This document shows, piece by piece, positions 33,241-45,849 of a stretch of DNA of 64,000 nucleotides. Source of the stretch: Pseudocercospora fijiensis CIRAD86. Lineage: Eukaryota > Ascomycota > Dothideomycetes > Mycosphaerellales > Mycosphaerellaceae. Position 1 is the first letter of the stretch. Each line of letters begins with the position of its first letter. The DNA lies in assembly GCF_000340215.1 (NCBI RefSeq), contig NW_006921554.1, forward strand, positions 1-64,000. Reading direction: 5' to 3'. Under the pieces are notes generated by a model, which was not told where the DNA came from, did not search any database, and saw nothing but the letters and a program-made list of their open reading frames with translations. The translations under genes were made by a program, and so were the position numbers.

Positions 33241-35599
33241 ATTAATAACTAAAGGCCCTAGCTACTATAGTAGCTAAGCCGGCATTATCGCTCTAGATAC
33301 TGGAAAACACTAATAGAGTCTCTAAGGCATCTTTACAAGTAATTTATAAACGGCCCGGCTACTATAATAACGATATCCTACGCTCCGCTATATCTAAGGG
33401 TATATATATATTTCTAAACATCTTCGTCGTCCTATAATTAATCTAGCTAGTCGGTATCTCTTAGACGCTCGAATTTCCTCTCTACCTAGTACTCGATTAT
33501 ATCTTTATATTCGGCTAGTTGCTCTCTAATACCGATAATCCTCTCGTCTTAGGTAATTGCGCCCTTTTATTCCGATATTATTTCTATAGGAATTTAGTAC
33601 TAATTAATTCTAGGGTTATATAAATCTTCTATATCGCTAAGTAGTTTAAGACCTTCTATAGTCGCCTAGTTTAGGATTAAGTCTTTACGACTATAATAGC
33701 TAGTTTCGTAGGATCGACGAACTTCTAATTTATAGACTAAGTAGGGAGAGAATACGCGCTACCGTTTGCGCTATAGATCTTAAATGCTTTCGATGCTCTA
33801 TAGCAATATTATAGTTAAATCTCTAGTATAAGCGTTTATATACGGCAGAACACTTACTAGAATAGTATATATATTTATATACAAAGAAGATAGTAAAGTA
33901 AGATAGCGACTTAAACAAACTTTACGATTATTAATATAGAAATCCGCACTTCTACCTTCTAGGACAATCTATTAGTATACTTAATTCTAGCGAAGCGGAA
34001 TAAAGTATATTAACTAAGTACTACTCTAGCTAGCTCCGAATTAGATAATATATATTCCGATAAGAAGGTTACGTCTATACTAGCAGTATTAGAGTCTATC
34101 GCTATTACTATCGAGACGGTCTACTAAGTATCTTATAACCTACTCGTAGTAATTCTAGTTACTTTAAGATTATCGCTACTTTCCGGGATTAACGAATATA
34201 CCGTAGAGTAGTCGGTTTCTATATTACTATCTAACCGCTCGCCTAGTCTAGCGATTTAAGATTCTATTAATACGTTCTAATATCTTAAAATGCTTCGATT
34301 CGATATAAGCGTTCTTAGAGTAGAGTAGACTCTAGTAAAGACGGCCGAGTTACTTAGCTAGTAGTCGACTTCCTAGATCTATAGAGACCTTTAGTAGGAG
34401 GTATCGCTATCTATCTCTAATAACAACTTCTAACTAATAGTTTACTACCTATATCTACTCTATCTACTATACTATATATAGCTAATCGATTGTAATGCCG
34501 TAGGTCGTAATATAATAAGTCTATCTCTAAAGGAGATAGATATAGAAGCGGTATAGTAGCCTTAGCGATAGTAACTACCTTCCCCTATAATATTAAACCT
34601 TCTATCGATCGCTCTATAGTATACTAAATAACACCTTTAGAGGCTCTATACTACTAGTAGTATATCTATTATAATATATTATAAGTTCTTATTAATAAGT
34701 AAGGTCGTACGAATAATATAGATAGTATATAATAGTATAGAAGGTAACGTTAGATAGAAAATTCGAGTAGAAATCGGGCTTCGTAAGGGACTCGGAGGGA
34801 TAGTAATAAGGCGGCTAGAGGACTCGAAGGTAGGTAGTACATCGCTCGTCTTCTTATTATACTAATTTGTTAGCGAATTAAGATTATTATAGCCTTCCGT
34901 AATACCTTCGTAAGTCGCTATCTCCCTTCCCCCTATCTACTATTTAGAGTTATCGATATAGCGACTAGATCTTATAAACACGCCTCTCTAGTATTATTAT
35001 TAATACCGCTACTAACTACTCTAGTAAGTTAGTTACGGTTATCTCTATTACTTAGACCTTCGCTATTAATTAAGACTATAGAAACACTATCTTAGAAGGG
35101 TAGTAATATAGCTTACCTATTAAAGCTAGGTAAGCTATCGGCTCGAATAGAGTTAGTTATCTTCTAGTAAATAAATAGTATTAAGTATATCTAGAAGAAG
35201 GGCAATATTACTAACTTCTATCGGCTTATTAGAGGTCGTATAAATACGTAGGCTCGTACTAATAGTAAGAAGGAGTTTAGTAGTAGTTCTAGCTTCCGGT
35301 AGAGCTACAATACAAAGCCAGCTAAGAGGGCAAAGGAATAGGCCGCTAAAGAGCGCTCTACTAGTATAGTACCTAGTAACGATAACCTCTCGTAAGCGAA
35401 GGACTCCTTTATTAAATACGCCCTATATATAACCCCTTAGCTCTTAGATAAGGTAGCGATAAAGGAACAGAAGGAGGCGGCTAGGTATAAGGAGTATTAC
35501 GAGATATTAAGGTATAGGAGATAAACGAGTTATCGTATAGTTCTATCTAGAGTTAGAAGGAAGCGTACAAGGAAGTATCCTCGCTAAGGCTTAATACCT
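33241..35599. other. Unclassified RIP-damaged stretch
   Basis: No element ends were recognised. The minus strand 33420-33720 gives a coiled-coil-like Glu/Lys-rich frame (IGIREQLAEYKDIIEYQVER). The plus strand 35030-35580 stays open with RIP stops (NFYRLIRGRINTQAR, PAKRAKEQAAKERST) and resembles the basic tail of a DNA transposase, but no catalytic motif supports that. The rest shows nothing I can name. Confidence 0.35.
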
Positions 35600-35899
35600 T
35601 AGGCCTTAACCTAGCTCTTAATAGTTACTCCGTAATAGTACTCCCCTCCTTTATAAGGAGCACCTACGACGTTTTAATAACGCGTAATAGACCTTTGTCC
35701 GTATCTATAAATATATAGTTACTAATACGGTTTGCCTATACTTCTTAATTATACTTCGTAACCTCGGTAGACGTTACGAGCGCCTATTACCCTCCGCCTA
35801 CCGATAGTCTTCCTACTACGTTAAGTCCTAAGGATCTAGCGGGCTTATACGGCATTAAGCAAACGCTAGGTTCTCGTCTTAACTACTCGGTAGCGAGTC

Positions 35900-37080
35900 T
35901 TCTTAGGGTCGGAGGCTAGTATTAATTCTAGCGGTTTACGGTAGAGAAGTATAGCCCTTTTGTCGTACTAATAGTCTATACTACTTTGTAGGTAATAGTA
36001 GATCCTTCGCTATAGTAGGCTCTAGTTAGCGAGGATAGCGCTAATAGTATTCGGCTACTAATTCTTCTATACTAGGAGGGAAGTCGTCCTATCGCTACTT
36101 AGTCTCTAACCTATCCTTCTATCGTGCCTTATATTAAATCTCTCCGTCCTTAGCCTTCCTTAAGCTATATATCTTCTCTAGCTCCTATTCTTCTTCCGGC
36201 TCTTTACCTTCTTAGCGTATAACTAGGATAGGCGGTAGCGTATTAACTAGCTCTTATCTAGGTAGCGGGTTATCGGCGGCTACTCGTAGTAAGATAGTAT
36301 AGAATACTAGGTAGATAGATCGCATTAAGTCTAGTAAGTTAAGATAGTAAGAGCGGCGGCCGACTACTTTATTAATTATAAAGGGGCTAAGCTATTTCTT
36401 ATCTAGCTTCTTGCTTAGGCGGTTAGTCTTTAGGTTCCTTACGTCTAGCTATACTAGTAAACTAGGCTAGTAGTAAGTAGTAACTATATAGTAAGCGTTC
36501 GCTTTATTAGTATTATACGTATACGAAGCTCGGTACTCCTCGAGGATATCGTATATTCTTTTTATAAGGTTATCTGTAGCTTTAATTAGGTAGCTATTAT
36601 TTAGTAACTTAAGGCCTAGGAGTGTCCTAGACGCCTATAGACGGGTAGCGACCTATATTAGCGGGAGCTTAACTATATAATTAAGAGTAATATACTTCTA
36701 TAGCTCGATAGGTATTAGTAGTATCGAGAGTATTCTAGGCTTCTATTATCGCGATAGAGTAGTACCTCGGTATATCCTATAGTTACGTAGATACCGGGCG
36801 ATATCGGCCGTTATCTTTAGCTAGTAGAGGTTGTTTCGGAGGATATATTCTAAGATACAATTAATGCCCTAGTAGCCGGCGAGCGGATTGTAAAAGCGCT
36901 AGATAATACGTATACGAAGGTTCTTAAACGCCGGAACGTAGAATCGCTTATTAATCTATAGTCGCTTCTAGTTAATCTAGTAGTTACTCGGGGCAACCTT
37001 ATAAATTCTTATCTAGGGCGAGACTATCCCTTCCCGGAGGTTCTAATCTATCTCTTTTATAAAGATAGATATACTATCTT
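35900..37080 (-). pseudogene. int: Element C integrase with missing core
   Basis: The HHCC zinc region is readable on the minus strand (FYVPAFKNLRIRIIQRFYNP, near 36920, then ADIARYLRNYRIYRGTT). It is followed by the start of the core at LNYIVKLPL (about 36670). The next part skips to NSYLIKATDNLIKRIYDILE (about 36580), so the segment with the catalytic DD-E residues is deleted. The C-terminal part is present (LDLMRSIYPVFYTILLRV near 36330; a degraded chromodomain LEKIYSLRKAKDGEIQYKAR near 36180). Confidence 0.75.
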
Positions 37081-39419
37081 ACTTATAAGCCTAGCTAAAT
37101 ATCTAGTCGATAGTCGATTCTATATCGATCTCCTACCGCTTCTATAGCTATTAGCTTCGCTAACGCTCTAACTACGGGCTTCGATAGCGTTTCTAGCTAC
37201 GCTATCGTCTCTAGCTACTCTATACCCCCCTCCTTTTCTAGTCCGTTACCCTTAACGGTTATATTTTAGTAGGATTTATAGCCGCTATCTTCCTTATATT
37301 TTATTACGAAGCTAGCTACGATATCTAAGTTGTCCTTCTTTAGTATTGCTCGGTCTTAGTATTGTAGGCGTAGATCGTTAATATTAAAAGGGATGTCTTA
37401 TAAGCGCTATATAAGACTATTAGGTTTCGTCCTCTACTTACCTAGTCGATAGGTAGTCTTAAAACTTGATTAGGATAAGAGTTTGGCCTATCGAGCTTGG
37501 CGCCGGTTAAGTTTCTTAGTTAATATAAAATATTCTAAGATGCGGTAATCGGATAGTACTTTAATACCTTACATTATTAAGTCCGGCTCCTATTCTTTAA
37601 AGTATTTAATAATAGCGAGGTACTCTTTATTACAGATATCGTAGTTAATCTTAGCGGGTACTATCTTCTTCGAGAAGAAAGGGACTAGTTTAAGTAACTC
37701 GTCTCGTATCTATAAGAGGACACCTATAGTAACCTAGTTAGAAGAGTCGGTTTCTACCTATATCTCCTTACTAGCTCGGAAGTAGGATAGAATAGGCGCC
37801 GAAGTAAAAGTAGCCTTAAGCTCACTAAATAAGGTTTAGTAATCTTTAGTCTAGTTCTACGGGATGCCCTTCTTTATAAGTATAGTTAAGGGCGCGACTA
37901 CTTAAGAGAATATATAAATAAATATACGGTAGAAGCTAGTAAATCTAAGGAACGCTTAAACGACTTTAAGGTTCCGAGGCATCTACTAGTTTTAGATAGC
38001 CTCTACTTTAGACAGGTCTATTTCTACTCCTTTAGTTGTTATAAATAGCCCTAACTACTTTACCCTCTTAATATAGAACTCGCTCTTATTAATATTAATA
38101 GGTAGGCTAGCTTCTATTAGTTTCCGAATTACTAGTTCGACTTGCTTTATATATTCGTCTTTAGTACTACTAGTATAGATTAGTATATTATTAAGGTATA
38201 CTATAACGAAGTTATCTAGGAGTTCGCGTAGGATAGTATTAATATGCCTTTAGAAAGAGCTAAGGCCGTTACACAGTCCGAACGGGAGAACCTTATACTA
38301 ATATAACCCGTAATAAGTAACAAACGCTATAAGCTACCTATCGCCCTTATAGATTCTTAGATTATTAAATACGGCGACTATATCGAGCTTAGTAAACTAT
38401 TTAGTATAGTATAGACAGTCTAAGGTTTCGCGGATTAGTAGAATTAGGTATCGGTCCTTTACTATTAGAGCGTTTAGAGCCCGATAATCTACGTATATAC
38501 GTAGGCGTCCGCTAGGTTTACGGACAAGTAATACGGGGGAGGCGTATTACGAGTTAGAGCGATCGATTATTCCTTTAGCTAGTTAATCGTCGATATATTT
38601 CTTAGTCGCTATAAGTTGCTTAGCGTTTATAGGATATCCTTTCTAGTATAGTAGCTAAGTATTAGGCTTTAGTTTAATCGCGTAGTCGTTCCGGGAATCG
38701 TATAGCGGAAGGATAGTATAGTCCTTATCTTTAAAAGCTTCTACTAGGTAATAATACCTTAGTACTAGCTTCTCCTTTAGGTTAGTAGTCTTAGACTTCC
38801 TTATAAAGATTTTATAGTCCTCTAGCAATATAGTAGCGAGAACGGCTTCGGTAAACTTAGATATATACGGATTGTCGAATCCCTCGTTAAAGTCGCTAGA
38901 CTATAGTATAGGAAGCTCGTAGTCGGATCGTTTTACTATACGAATAAAGGCGTCGGCGCTAATAATATATATATCTTCGTAAGTCGAGGTTTCTCGCTAG
39001 ACTACTTTAGTACGCTTATAGTCTAGTACTACTAAATAGGGGAGACCTCTCCTATTATAAGAGGTATTATATTACTTCGAGTTAAAGTCGATCGTACGAC
39101 ACTTCTAGGATATATAAGGGTCGTACTCGGTAAGCTGTAATATACCGAGGACGAGATTATACTAATTAAAATCTATAACGTAAAATATAGAAGTATCTAT
39201 ATAGTCTCCGATAGTAATAGTAGTATAAGCTATATAGGTTAATTAAGTGCGCCTTCTATCGGCTAGTCGTAGTCGTTTAGAAGAGGGTAGAGGGAAAGTT
39301 TCGATACGATAAGTATAGATAAATCGAGGATAAGCGAATTAAGCTATAGCTCTATAGTCGATTAGTAAGCGTGCTTTATCGGAGATAGGCTTAAGTAAAG
39401 TTCTCTAAGATTTATATAC
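37080..39419 (-). pseudogene. pol: Element C protease, reverse transcriptase and RNase H
   Basis: On the minus strand a retropepsin-like region (LAQFAYPRFIYTY near 39340; FNQYNLVLGILQLTEYDPYI near 39150) leads to the reverse transcriptase. Its markers are [20 protein letters not shown] (about 38530), VTYYGLYQYKVLPFGLCNGL (about 38310) and YLNNILIYTS (about 38190), a RIP form of YLDDILIYTS. RNase H follows (PFFSKKIVPAKINYDICNKE, about 37680). This is the best preserved gypsy pol in the window. hAT-3 truncates the protease start. Confidence 0.88.
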
Positions 39420-39829
39420 TAGACGCCGTAGTAGTTCGGGTTAGGTTAGGTTAGTTTGCTAAGCTAAAATTCCGGGTTAGTTTAGTTCGGTTTGTTAGAA
39501 ACTATACGAGTAGTAGGTTCGAACTATAGAATTTATCGGTTTCTAAGAAGGATAAAGATATATACGCAACTTAAAGAAAGCCCTTTATAAGACTAGTACT
39601 AATAGAATTTCCGAAGACTTTAATTCTATATACCTAAGAAAGCATATTATACTATATATATATATGCCTAGAGAGTATATAGAGCGCGCTATATAGCGCT
39701 ATATTTTGCGTATAGAAACGCTTATAAAGGACACTAAGAACAACTACGCTACCTATTACCCTATCGAATAAAAACATTATAGCTAGTAAGAATCTAATCG
39801 AGGGCGATAAAATCCTTCTATATAATCGT

Positions 39830-40235
39830 AATACGCTTAGCGTAAATAGCTATAAGTTAGATAGCTAAAATAGTATTAGTATATTTCGAAAAGAGGTAGA
39901 AGAGAAATATATATTCGAAGATACGAATTAGGTAGGCTTCTATAGCCTCCTAAAGGGCCTCGATTACGGATCTCTAAAAGCGAAGATCGACTTAATAGCT
40001 AATAGCAATTTCGCGAATAAGTCGCTAGAAGGGAGCTTTAGGAATAAGGAGCTTATCTCCCTTCTAATACCTCCGAATCCTACTAAGGGCTATAGCTAAA
40101 GAAGGATTAGTAAAAAGGAGTAAAGATACCGGCTATACTACCGGCTACAGCTACCGGCTATAGAGAAAACTTACTTCCTAGGCGCTATCGACGCTTACTA
40201 TAATTGTTACTACTAGTAGTAGAAGTACTCGTTAT
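39830..40235 (-). pseudogene. H3-A of hAT-3, fold half
   Basis: The minus strand reads IRRYQKGDKLLIPKAPFQR, REIAISYQVDLRF, EALQEAIEAYLIRIFE, an H3 fold with few changes beside the hAT-1 and hAT-2 copies. The intron at 40096-40174 (79 bp, GTAAGT donor, TTTAG-type acceptor now GCTATAG/CTAAAG on the plus strand) contains three GCCGG units. The tail exon is cut at 40235 by hAT-2 and continues at 48864. Confidence 0.8.
40228..40235. repeat. Target site duplication of hAT-2 (left)
   Basis: CTCGTTAT, identical to 48856-48863; it lies inside the H3-A tail exon of hAT-3. Confidence 0.92.
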
Positions 40236-40799
40236 TAGACGCCGAAGTAGTTTAGGTTGCGAACTATAAAACGTATATTATTTAGTTTCTTAGCGGCAAA
40301 CTAGCTCCCTAGTTCCGGGTTAGTTTTTTAAAACTATATAGATTCCTAGTTCAAACTAGAGACTATATCGGTTTTATTATAAATATACTCTTATCCGACT
40401 GCTAGCTAAGCTACTATTACCGGCTATAATGTTAACTAGGTTATATTTAGGTCGCTCGCGGACGCCCTAACTATAGGTATTGCCGTTAATAGGTCGTAGT
40501 AGCGAGAGACTATACTAGTTTTATTATAAGTATACTCCTACCCGACTACCGGCTACTATTGCCGGCTATTATAGTAACTAGGTTACATTTACCCCGGCCG
40601 CGATTGCCTTAATAATAGCGATTGCCGTTATTAGGTCGTAGTTACTATTACTAGGGCGTAGTTGCCGTTACTAGGGCGTAGCTACCGTAGTTACAAAAGC
40701 TTACCTAGATAACGTTACGTAGGGGGCAATAATTAGGGCTTCGCGACATTCTTATACCTTTTATCTTCTTCCTCTTCTATATCTATAATAACTATCGAC

Positions 40800-40850
40800 G
40801 CTACGCCTCCCCCCTCTCCTCCCCCCTTCCCCCTCTCCTCCTTAAAATAG
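40800..40850 (-). other. C-rich tract, possible G-quadruplex on the minus strand
   Basis: Several runs of four to six C (CCTCCCCCCTCTCCTCCCCC) lie upstream of the basic gene. The matching place in the fragment at 61017-61039 is also G-rich. Confidence 0.55.
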
Positions 40851-41168
40851 TAAGATAGAAGCGCGCTACGCGCTAAATAGAAGATAGCAAAGAACGCGAG
40901 TTTGTTTTACCTTAGCATCTAAAAAAAAGCGTAAGACTAAAGAGGAGTACTCTATAAATAAAAATTCTATACGAGATCGTAAAAGGAAGGACAATATAGA
41001 CGAGGATAAAAGAGCTAAGGATAAGAGAAGGAAGGCGCGTAACGAGGCATTTTATCGATAGCTAGCGCTTATTAAAAAGAGTAAAGGTTAGAAGTAGAAG
41101 ATAAGCTAAGAGAAGGCTTAAAGGAGGAAAGAATTACGGCTAATTTTCGAGGAGCAATTTCTACTAGC

Positions 41169-41260
41169 GTAAGTTAATATAGCCGGTAGCTATAGCCGGT
41201 ATATATAGCCGGTAGCGTAGCCGGCATCCTTTCTCGAAATCGGTAACTAATACTATTGAG
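41169..41260 (+). repeat. Basic-gene intron 1 with minisatellite (hAT-2)
   Basis: A 92-bp intron with donor GTAAGTT, branch GTAACTAATAC and acceptor TATTGAG. It holds four 12-bp units of TAGCCGGTAGCT type. Confidence 0.78.
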
Positions 41261-41741
41261 ACCTATTCCTACTACCTCTATTAATACGATCGATAATAAC
41301 GGAGATATTGGGATAGCCGAGAGTAGTAATACTAGACTTTAGAATGCTACGTAAGAGCTTATTACTACGAATAACGGGACTAAAAAAAGTAAGGAGATAC
41401 TATACGTCGATCTGTTTATAGGCGTAGTCTTAAGGCCTAACGCTATAGACGATAAGGGCTAAGAGTAGATTAAGTATAGCGAAAGAGACGAGGCGCTAAT
41501 AAAGGTCTAAGGTATAAGTCCTATTAATCTAGATAATTATCGTTAAAGCTACTACGAAAAGCTTACGAAGATTAGAATTAAGGCTAGTCGTCTTTATATC
41601 CTTAATATAGAGTAGAGATTTCTTTATAAGTATTAGAGGAACGCCTTTACGAGTATAAAGGAGGAATATCTTACGATTAATAATATAGAGGCTAGATATC
41701 TAAGGGCGGCGAAGGTATTACTAGAGGTAGAGGACGTAAAA

Positions 41742-41820
41742 GTAAGTGTTTTATAGCTAGTAGCTATAGCCGGCAGCTATAGCCGGCATTCGTAGCCGGT
41801 AGATGCTAATACTCGAATAG
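41742..41820 (+). repeat. Basic-gene intron 2 with minisatellite (hAT-2)
   Basis: A 79-bp intron with donor GTAAGTG, branch TGCTAATAC and acceptor CGAATAG. It holds three AGCCGGC units. Confidence 0.78.
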
Positions 41821-43106
41821 AAAGCGATTTCCGAGGGAAGAGTACCGTTACTATATAAAATCTTTACTCCGCTAGAGAGGGCTTATATCCGGAATCTAAG
41901 CTACTAGTAGGATAGTTTCCCGTTAGATTTCTCTCGACCTTTATATAAGGTTCCTAGTAGTTACCTACTTTAGTAATACGGCTTTATCTCGACTACTCCG
42001 TAGTCGCTTAACGAAGCTCGTTCGCTCTTTAAGGTCTTTACTAAGAAGCGGAGGGAGTTCGAGAAGTAGGATTAGTTAAAGGAGGTATTAGTTAGATATA
42101 GGTTTCGTAGTTAGACTCGGCCTAAGCATTTACTTATCGAGTGTCTTACGCTAAAGGAGGAAGGATTAAGACTAAAAACAAGCTCGATTGCTATAGTAGC
42201 TCTATTTCGTTAGTAGGAGAGAACTGTCGTATAAAAGGGAAGAATTCGGGTAGCTAGGGTAGCTAGGAAAAAAAATTAGGTAGTTAGGGTAGCTAGGGTA
42301 GCTAGGAAACAAAAAAAGGTAGCTATATACTTACTACCTAGCTATTTCTAACGATAAGATACTATAAAAGAAAGGGTGTTTCCCTATAACTACTAGTATA
42401 TATCTACTACTCTTAACCTCTCTATATAAAACTTTAAAATATAACGAACGATATTATATATATATTAGGCGCTATACTAGGAAGAGTAACTACGAGACGA
42501 TAGGCGAGATAGTCTAGTATATAAACTATATCGCAACGACGTTAAGACGAGGCTATATACTTACCTTCGAGCCTATTAAGTACTAGACGACGATTAAGGC
42601 TAGATTTATCCTCTTCGTAGCTTAATAGTAGGATTTCGTTATAGGGTACTACCGTCCGGTCCTTACCTTTATAGAGTCTAAGAAGAAGGTTATTTAGAGA
42701 GATACGAACATTAAGTATTAACCCGGAGATCTTCGAAAAGGCTAGCTAAGCGTATCTTTAGAAACCCGAGTATACCGAGTAGTTTAATTAATAGGTCTAT
42801 AAGATATAGTTCCCTTTTTACTTACGTTTAAGGGAGTATAAACTACGGAAGTACTCGATCCGATAGGGTAGTAAGGATCGAACGGATATATTCTAGAAAT
42901 TTTTTACGGAGGGGGCATTATACCGTAATACGAGTTCGTAGCTAAAAGGTTAACTAGTAATTGTCTATAAATTCTATAGTTCGATCTTAAAATACCCGAA
43001 GCTAGAGGATAGGAATTTATCGCCTACTAAGTATCTCCGTTCTAAACGGTATCGGGAATCTTAAGGGGAGGTAAGGGTTAAGGTAGATACGGCGTTCAAG
43101 AAAGAG

Positions 43107-43220
43107 GTACGTCTTCTAAATATACCGGCCGTAGCTGCCGGCTATAGCTACCGGCTATAGCGACCGGCTATAGCTAGAGGGTCCTTAACTTAACCCTATA
43201 AATACTACTAATTTTTATAG
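43107..43220 (+). repeat. Transposase intron 3 with minisatellite (hAT-2)
   Basis: A 114-bp intron with donor GAG/GTACGT, branch TACTAAT and acceptor TTTATAG. It holds four CCGGCTATAGC units. Confidence 0.78.
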
Positions 43221-44145
43221 GCTATATAAAAGGAAGCTTAAGTATTAAAGGCTTCCGATTTCTCCCCCGAAGATTTTACGTAACTAGCAAACGAAATGTT
43301 AGCTATAAACGGTCTTCCGGAAGACTTCTTCGAAAGGGATTCTATATAGAAGACATACCTATATCTTATAAAGTACCCCCCTATATTTCTAAGCGCGACT
43401 ACGTAGCGTACTATATTCGAGAAGAATAAAGAAGCTACGTTAGACGATATTCGGGAGATTCTCCGTAATACTCGCTAAGTAGCTATTACTATCGATAGCT
43501 AGTTAAGCCGAACTATAAGGGCCTCCTTCCTCTCTATTATACTATACTTTATTAATACGGATTAGAAACTCTAGGAAATGCTAATCGGATTTCTAGAAAT
43601 TCTAGGTTCCTATACCGGTTAGGATATAGCGAAGCTTATCTATACTATAATAGATAGGGTTAGCGTAACTACGAAACTAATCTCGATTACTATAGACAAC
43701 GCTAGTAATAATCGAACATTATATAAGGCGTTATATATACTATCTATTTGTATTTGTCTTCGAAATAACTAATAGTACTAATAGGGTCGACTATATAGAC
43801 GAGATTACAAGGTCTATAATCTAGCTTAATCTACCTAACATTAAGCTTACTACGATTTCGGATACTTACGACCCGGAAGATAATAAGGACCCTTAGATAA
43901 GAAACCTTAACGGCCCTATAGAATAGGAGCCGATATTAGCGGTTATATCCCTATAGAAGGTTCCCTACCTCGCTTATATAGTTCAAACCGCGATCCGAGC
44001 CCTCTTTAAGACGCTTAAAATTGCACTATCGAACGACAACTAATAGAAGGTCCTAAAGAAAGGTAAAGCAAAGTCGAGAGTCGAGAAACTCGTTGCGGCA
44101 ATAAAATAGGATAAGGTAGAGAGCCTCGCTCTCGTTTTATATAAG

Positions 44146-44240
44146 GTATAACCTTTATTCGTAGCCGGCACTTATAGCCGGCACCTATAGCTAGCACCTA
44201 TAGCTAGTAATCTAAGATAGTATTAACCGTCTTTTTCTAG
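44146..44240 (+). repeat. Transposase intron 4 with minisatellite (hAT-2)
   Basis: A 95-bp intron with donor AG/GTATAAC, branch TATTAACCG and acceptor TTTCTAG. It holds four AGCCGGCACCTAT-type units, two of them mutated to AGCTAGC. Confidence 0.72.
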
Positions 44241-45585
44241 CTTCGTCGTCTAGCAATCTATACGAACTCGAGCTTATAGAGATATAACCGATTCGAGACT
44301 ATTTAAAAGACCCTTATCGAGCGCCTTAAAGTCGATACCTAGAATATCGCATAGAATAAGCGATAGTAAAAGCGGCCTCCTTAGCGCCTACTCCGTTTTA
44401 CTTAAGATATTAAGACCCGATTCGATTCGACCTTCTATATACCTACGAGGGGATATACTTTACGTACCGCTCTCGAGCTTTATTAGAATACTAAGGGTAT
44501 TAAGTAGCTCGCGCTTATATCCGCCGAATAGCGCTAAGTAGAGTATCTCGTAGATATTAGCAAACATTACGTAAAGGTTACTACTACGATTAGAAGAACC
44601 CGAGGACCGACGATCTACCTTATCTTTACGTACTATAACTAGCTCTTTAATAAGCTTAAAGAACTCGCGGCTAAGCTAGCTAAGAAGAGCGTCCCTTAGA
44701 AAGTAGCTATAACGAAAGCTATAGAGGCTTCCTATACTAAGCTAGACAAATATTATAGGACTACCTTTAAGTCGTTCGGAGAGCTCTACGGCGTTACGTA
44801 CTTACTAAACCTAGTTAAAAAGGATATATATTAGTAGAAGGAGGAATAGAAGGATAATAAGGTATAGCCTAAGCGATATTAGGAGGTTTTAGAAAAGATA
44901 TTTAGTAAGCGTCGGAAAGAAACTAGTCTAAATATAGGTCGTATTAGGAAAAGGAAGGCTAAGAAGGCTCCGATATCCTACCTGTTTCGTAGATAGGAAG
45001 TAGAGGTAGAAGAGCAAGTTAGTTCTATACTAAATAAAGAAGAGTTCGATCTCTATCGGAGTATAGGTAAGTACTAAACTTATAGGCTCGGAAAGAGGGC
45101 TAATAATCTCTAGATCTTACTAGTCTTTAAGACGAATTCGGAGACGATATTCTCGCTATATAGTAGCGGTTAGAGCCTAAGTTTCTAACGATAGCTTCGA
45201 TCGCTCGGGACGTCCTCGCTATTCCGAGCGTAGGTATAGGCTATAAGAGATCTTTTAGTATCGCTCGTTACTAGGGCCGGTTTAATCGAATATACTCGCC
45301 TACTACCTTCGAAATTATTATAGTATTCTAATACTACCTCCTCTACTAGAGTCGCTAAGGTAAGATACTATATATCTTATTAAAGGAGCTTATCGACTAA
45401 TTAGAAAAGCTTAAGATCGAAGAAACCTAGGAGCGCGAAGAGAATACGAAATTTAGTCTAAGCGAGACCCTTATTAGCGATAATAAAGAGGAAGAGGGCG
45501 GAAGTAGAAGGCGACTATAGATCGAGAAGCGGAAGCGTATATAGGCTAAGAGCGACTTAAAGTAGGCGAAGCGTTTACGTAGAAG

Positions 45586-45740
45586 GTAATATAGCTAGTA
45601 GGTATAGCCGGCAAATAGCTATATTTACTAGAGTTTCTATATATAACCGACCTATATAGTCGGCATATATAGCCGGCGTATATAGCCGGCGTATATAGCT
45701 AGTATACGTTCCTAATGTATTTTAAATTCCTAAATAGAGT
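45586..45740 (+). repeat. GCCGGC minisatellite 3' of the hAT-2 transposase
   Basis: Six or so units (TATATAGCCGGCG) lie between the transposase and H3-B. Possible donor GTAATATAGC and acceptor TTTACTAG signals suggest a decayed intron, but the reading frame around it does not settle this. Confidence 0.6.
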
Positions 45741-45849
45741 AGTTGCTATAGCAACGTACCCCGCTTGCCTACTACTATTTCCAAGTCTCTATTAGCTCTT
45801 TCTCTCCTTCTTCCCTTTCCCTATATTCTAAAATACAAATATACCTTAC

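Larger units (their letters stand above)
35600..39419 (-). mobile_element. Ty3/gypsy element C, reverse, cut by hAT-3
   Basis: The minus strand encodes, from right to left, protease, reverse transcriptase, RNase H, integrase and a chromodomain-like end. The gag half is absent because hAT-3 starts inside the protease at 39420 and the DNA beyond hAT-3 is unrelated. A possible LTR remnant lies around 35600-35830 (TATAAGGAG box), but no second LTR remains for comparison. Confidence 0.8.
40880..42330 (+). pseudogene. Unidentified basic protein gene of hAT-2
   Basis: Exon 1 (to 41168) reads KKKRKTKEEYSINKNSIRDR and KRAKDKRRKARNEAFYRQ, a strongly basic, probably nuclear region. Exon 2 (41261-41741) is mixed-charge (IDNNGDIGIAESSNT, YYEKLTKIRIKASRLYILNI). 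Exon 3 (41821-42330) continues with LERAYIRNLSYQQDSFPLDF and PKHLLIECLTLKEEG and ends in the RVARVARK repeat. Both introns have good splice signals and a GCCGGC minisatellite. About 470 residues; no family recognised. The strict co-linearity with the transposase in hAT-1, hAT-2 and the fragment at 60631 shows that it belongs to the element. Confidence 0.65.
42410..45600 (+). pseudogene. hAT transposase of hAT-2
   Basis: After an N-terminal region (ILTFEPIKYQTTIKARFILF near 42560) the frame passes an intron at 43107-43220. It then enters the RNase H-like catalytic domain with LANEMLAINGLPEDFFER (about 43285), VAITIDSQLSRTIRASFLSI (about 43485), QEMLIGFLEILGSYTGQDIA (about 43570) and SITIDNASNNRTLYKAL (about 43690). 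These correspond to the hAT patterns with the first Asp and with the LDNASNN Asp. An intron at 44146-44240 follows. Near 45140-45330 the C-terminal dimerisation domain reads RLEPKFLTIASIARDVLAIP, then SFSIARYQGRFNRIYSPTTF. RIP stops are frequent, with frame changes near 43900 and 44300. Confidence 0.87.

Noticed and set aside
35030..35580. Transposase call for the basic plus-strand frame
   Set aside because: It resembles the basic tail of some DNA transposases, but no catalytic motif was found.
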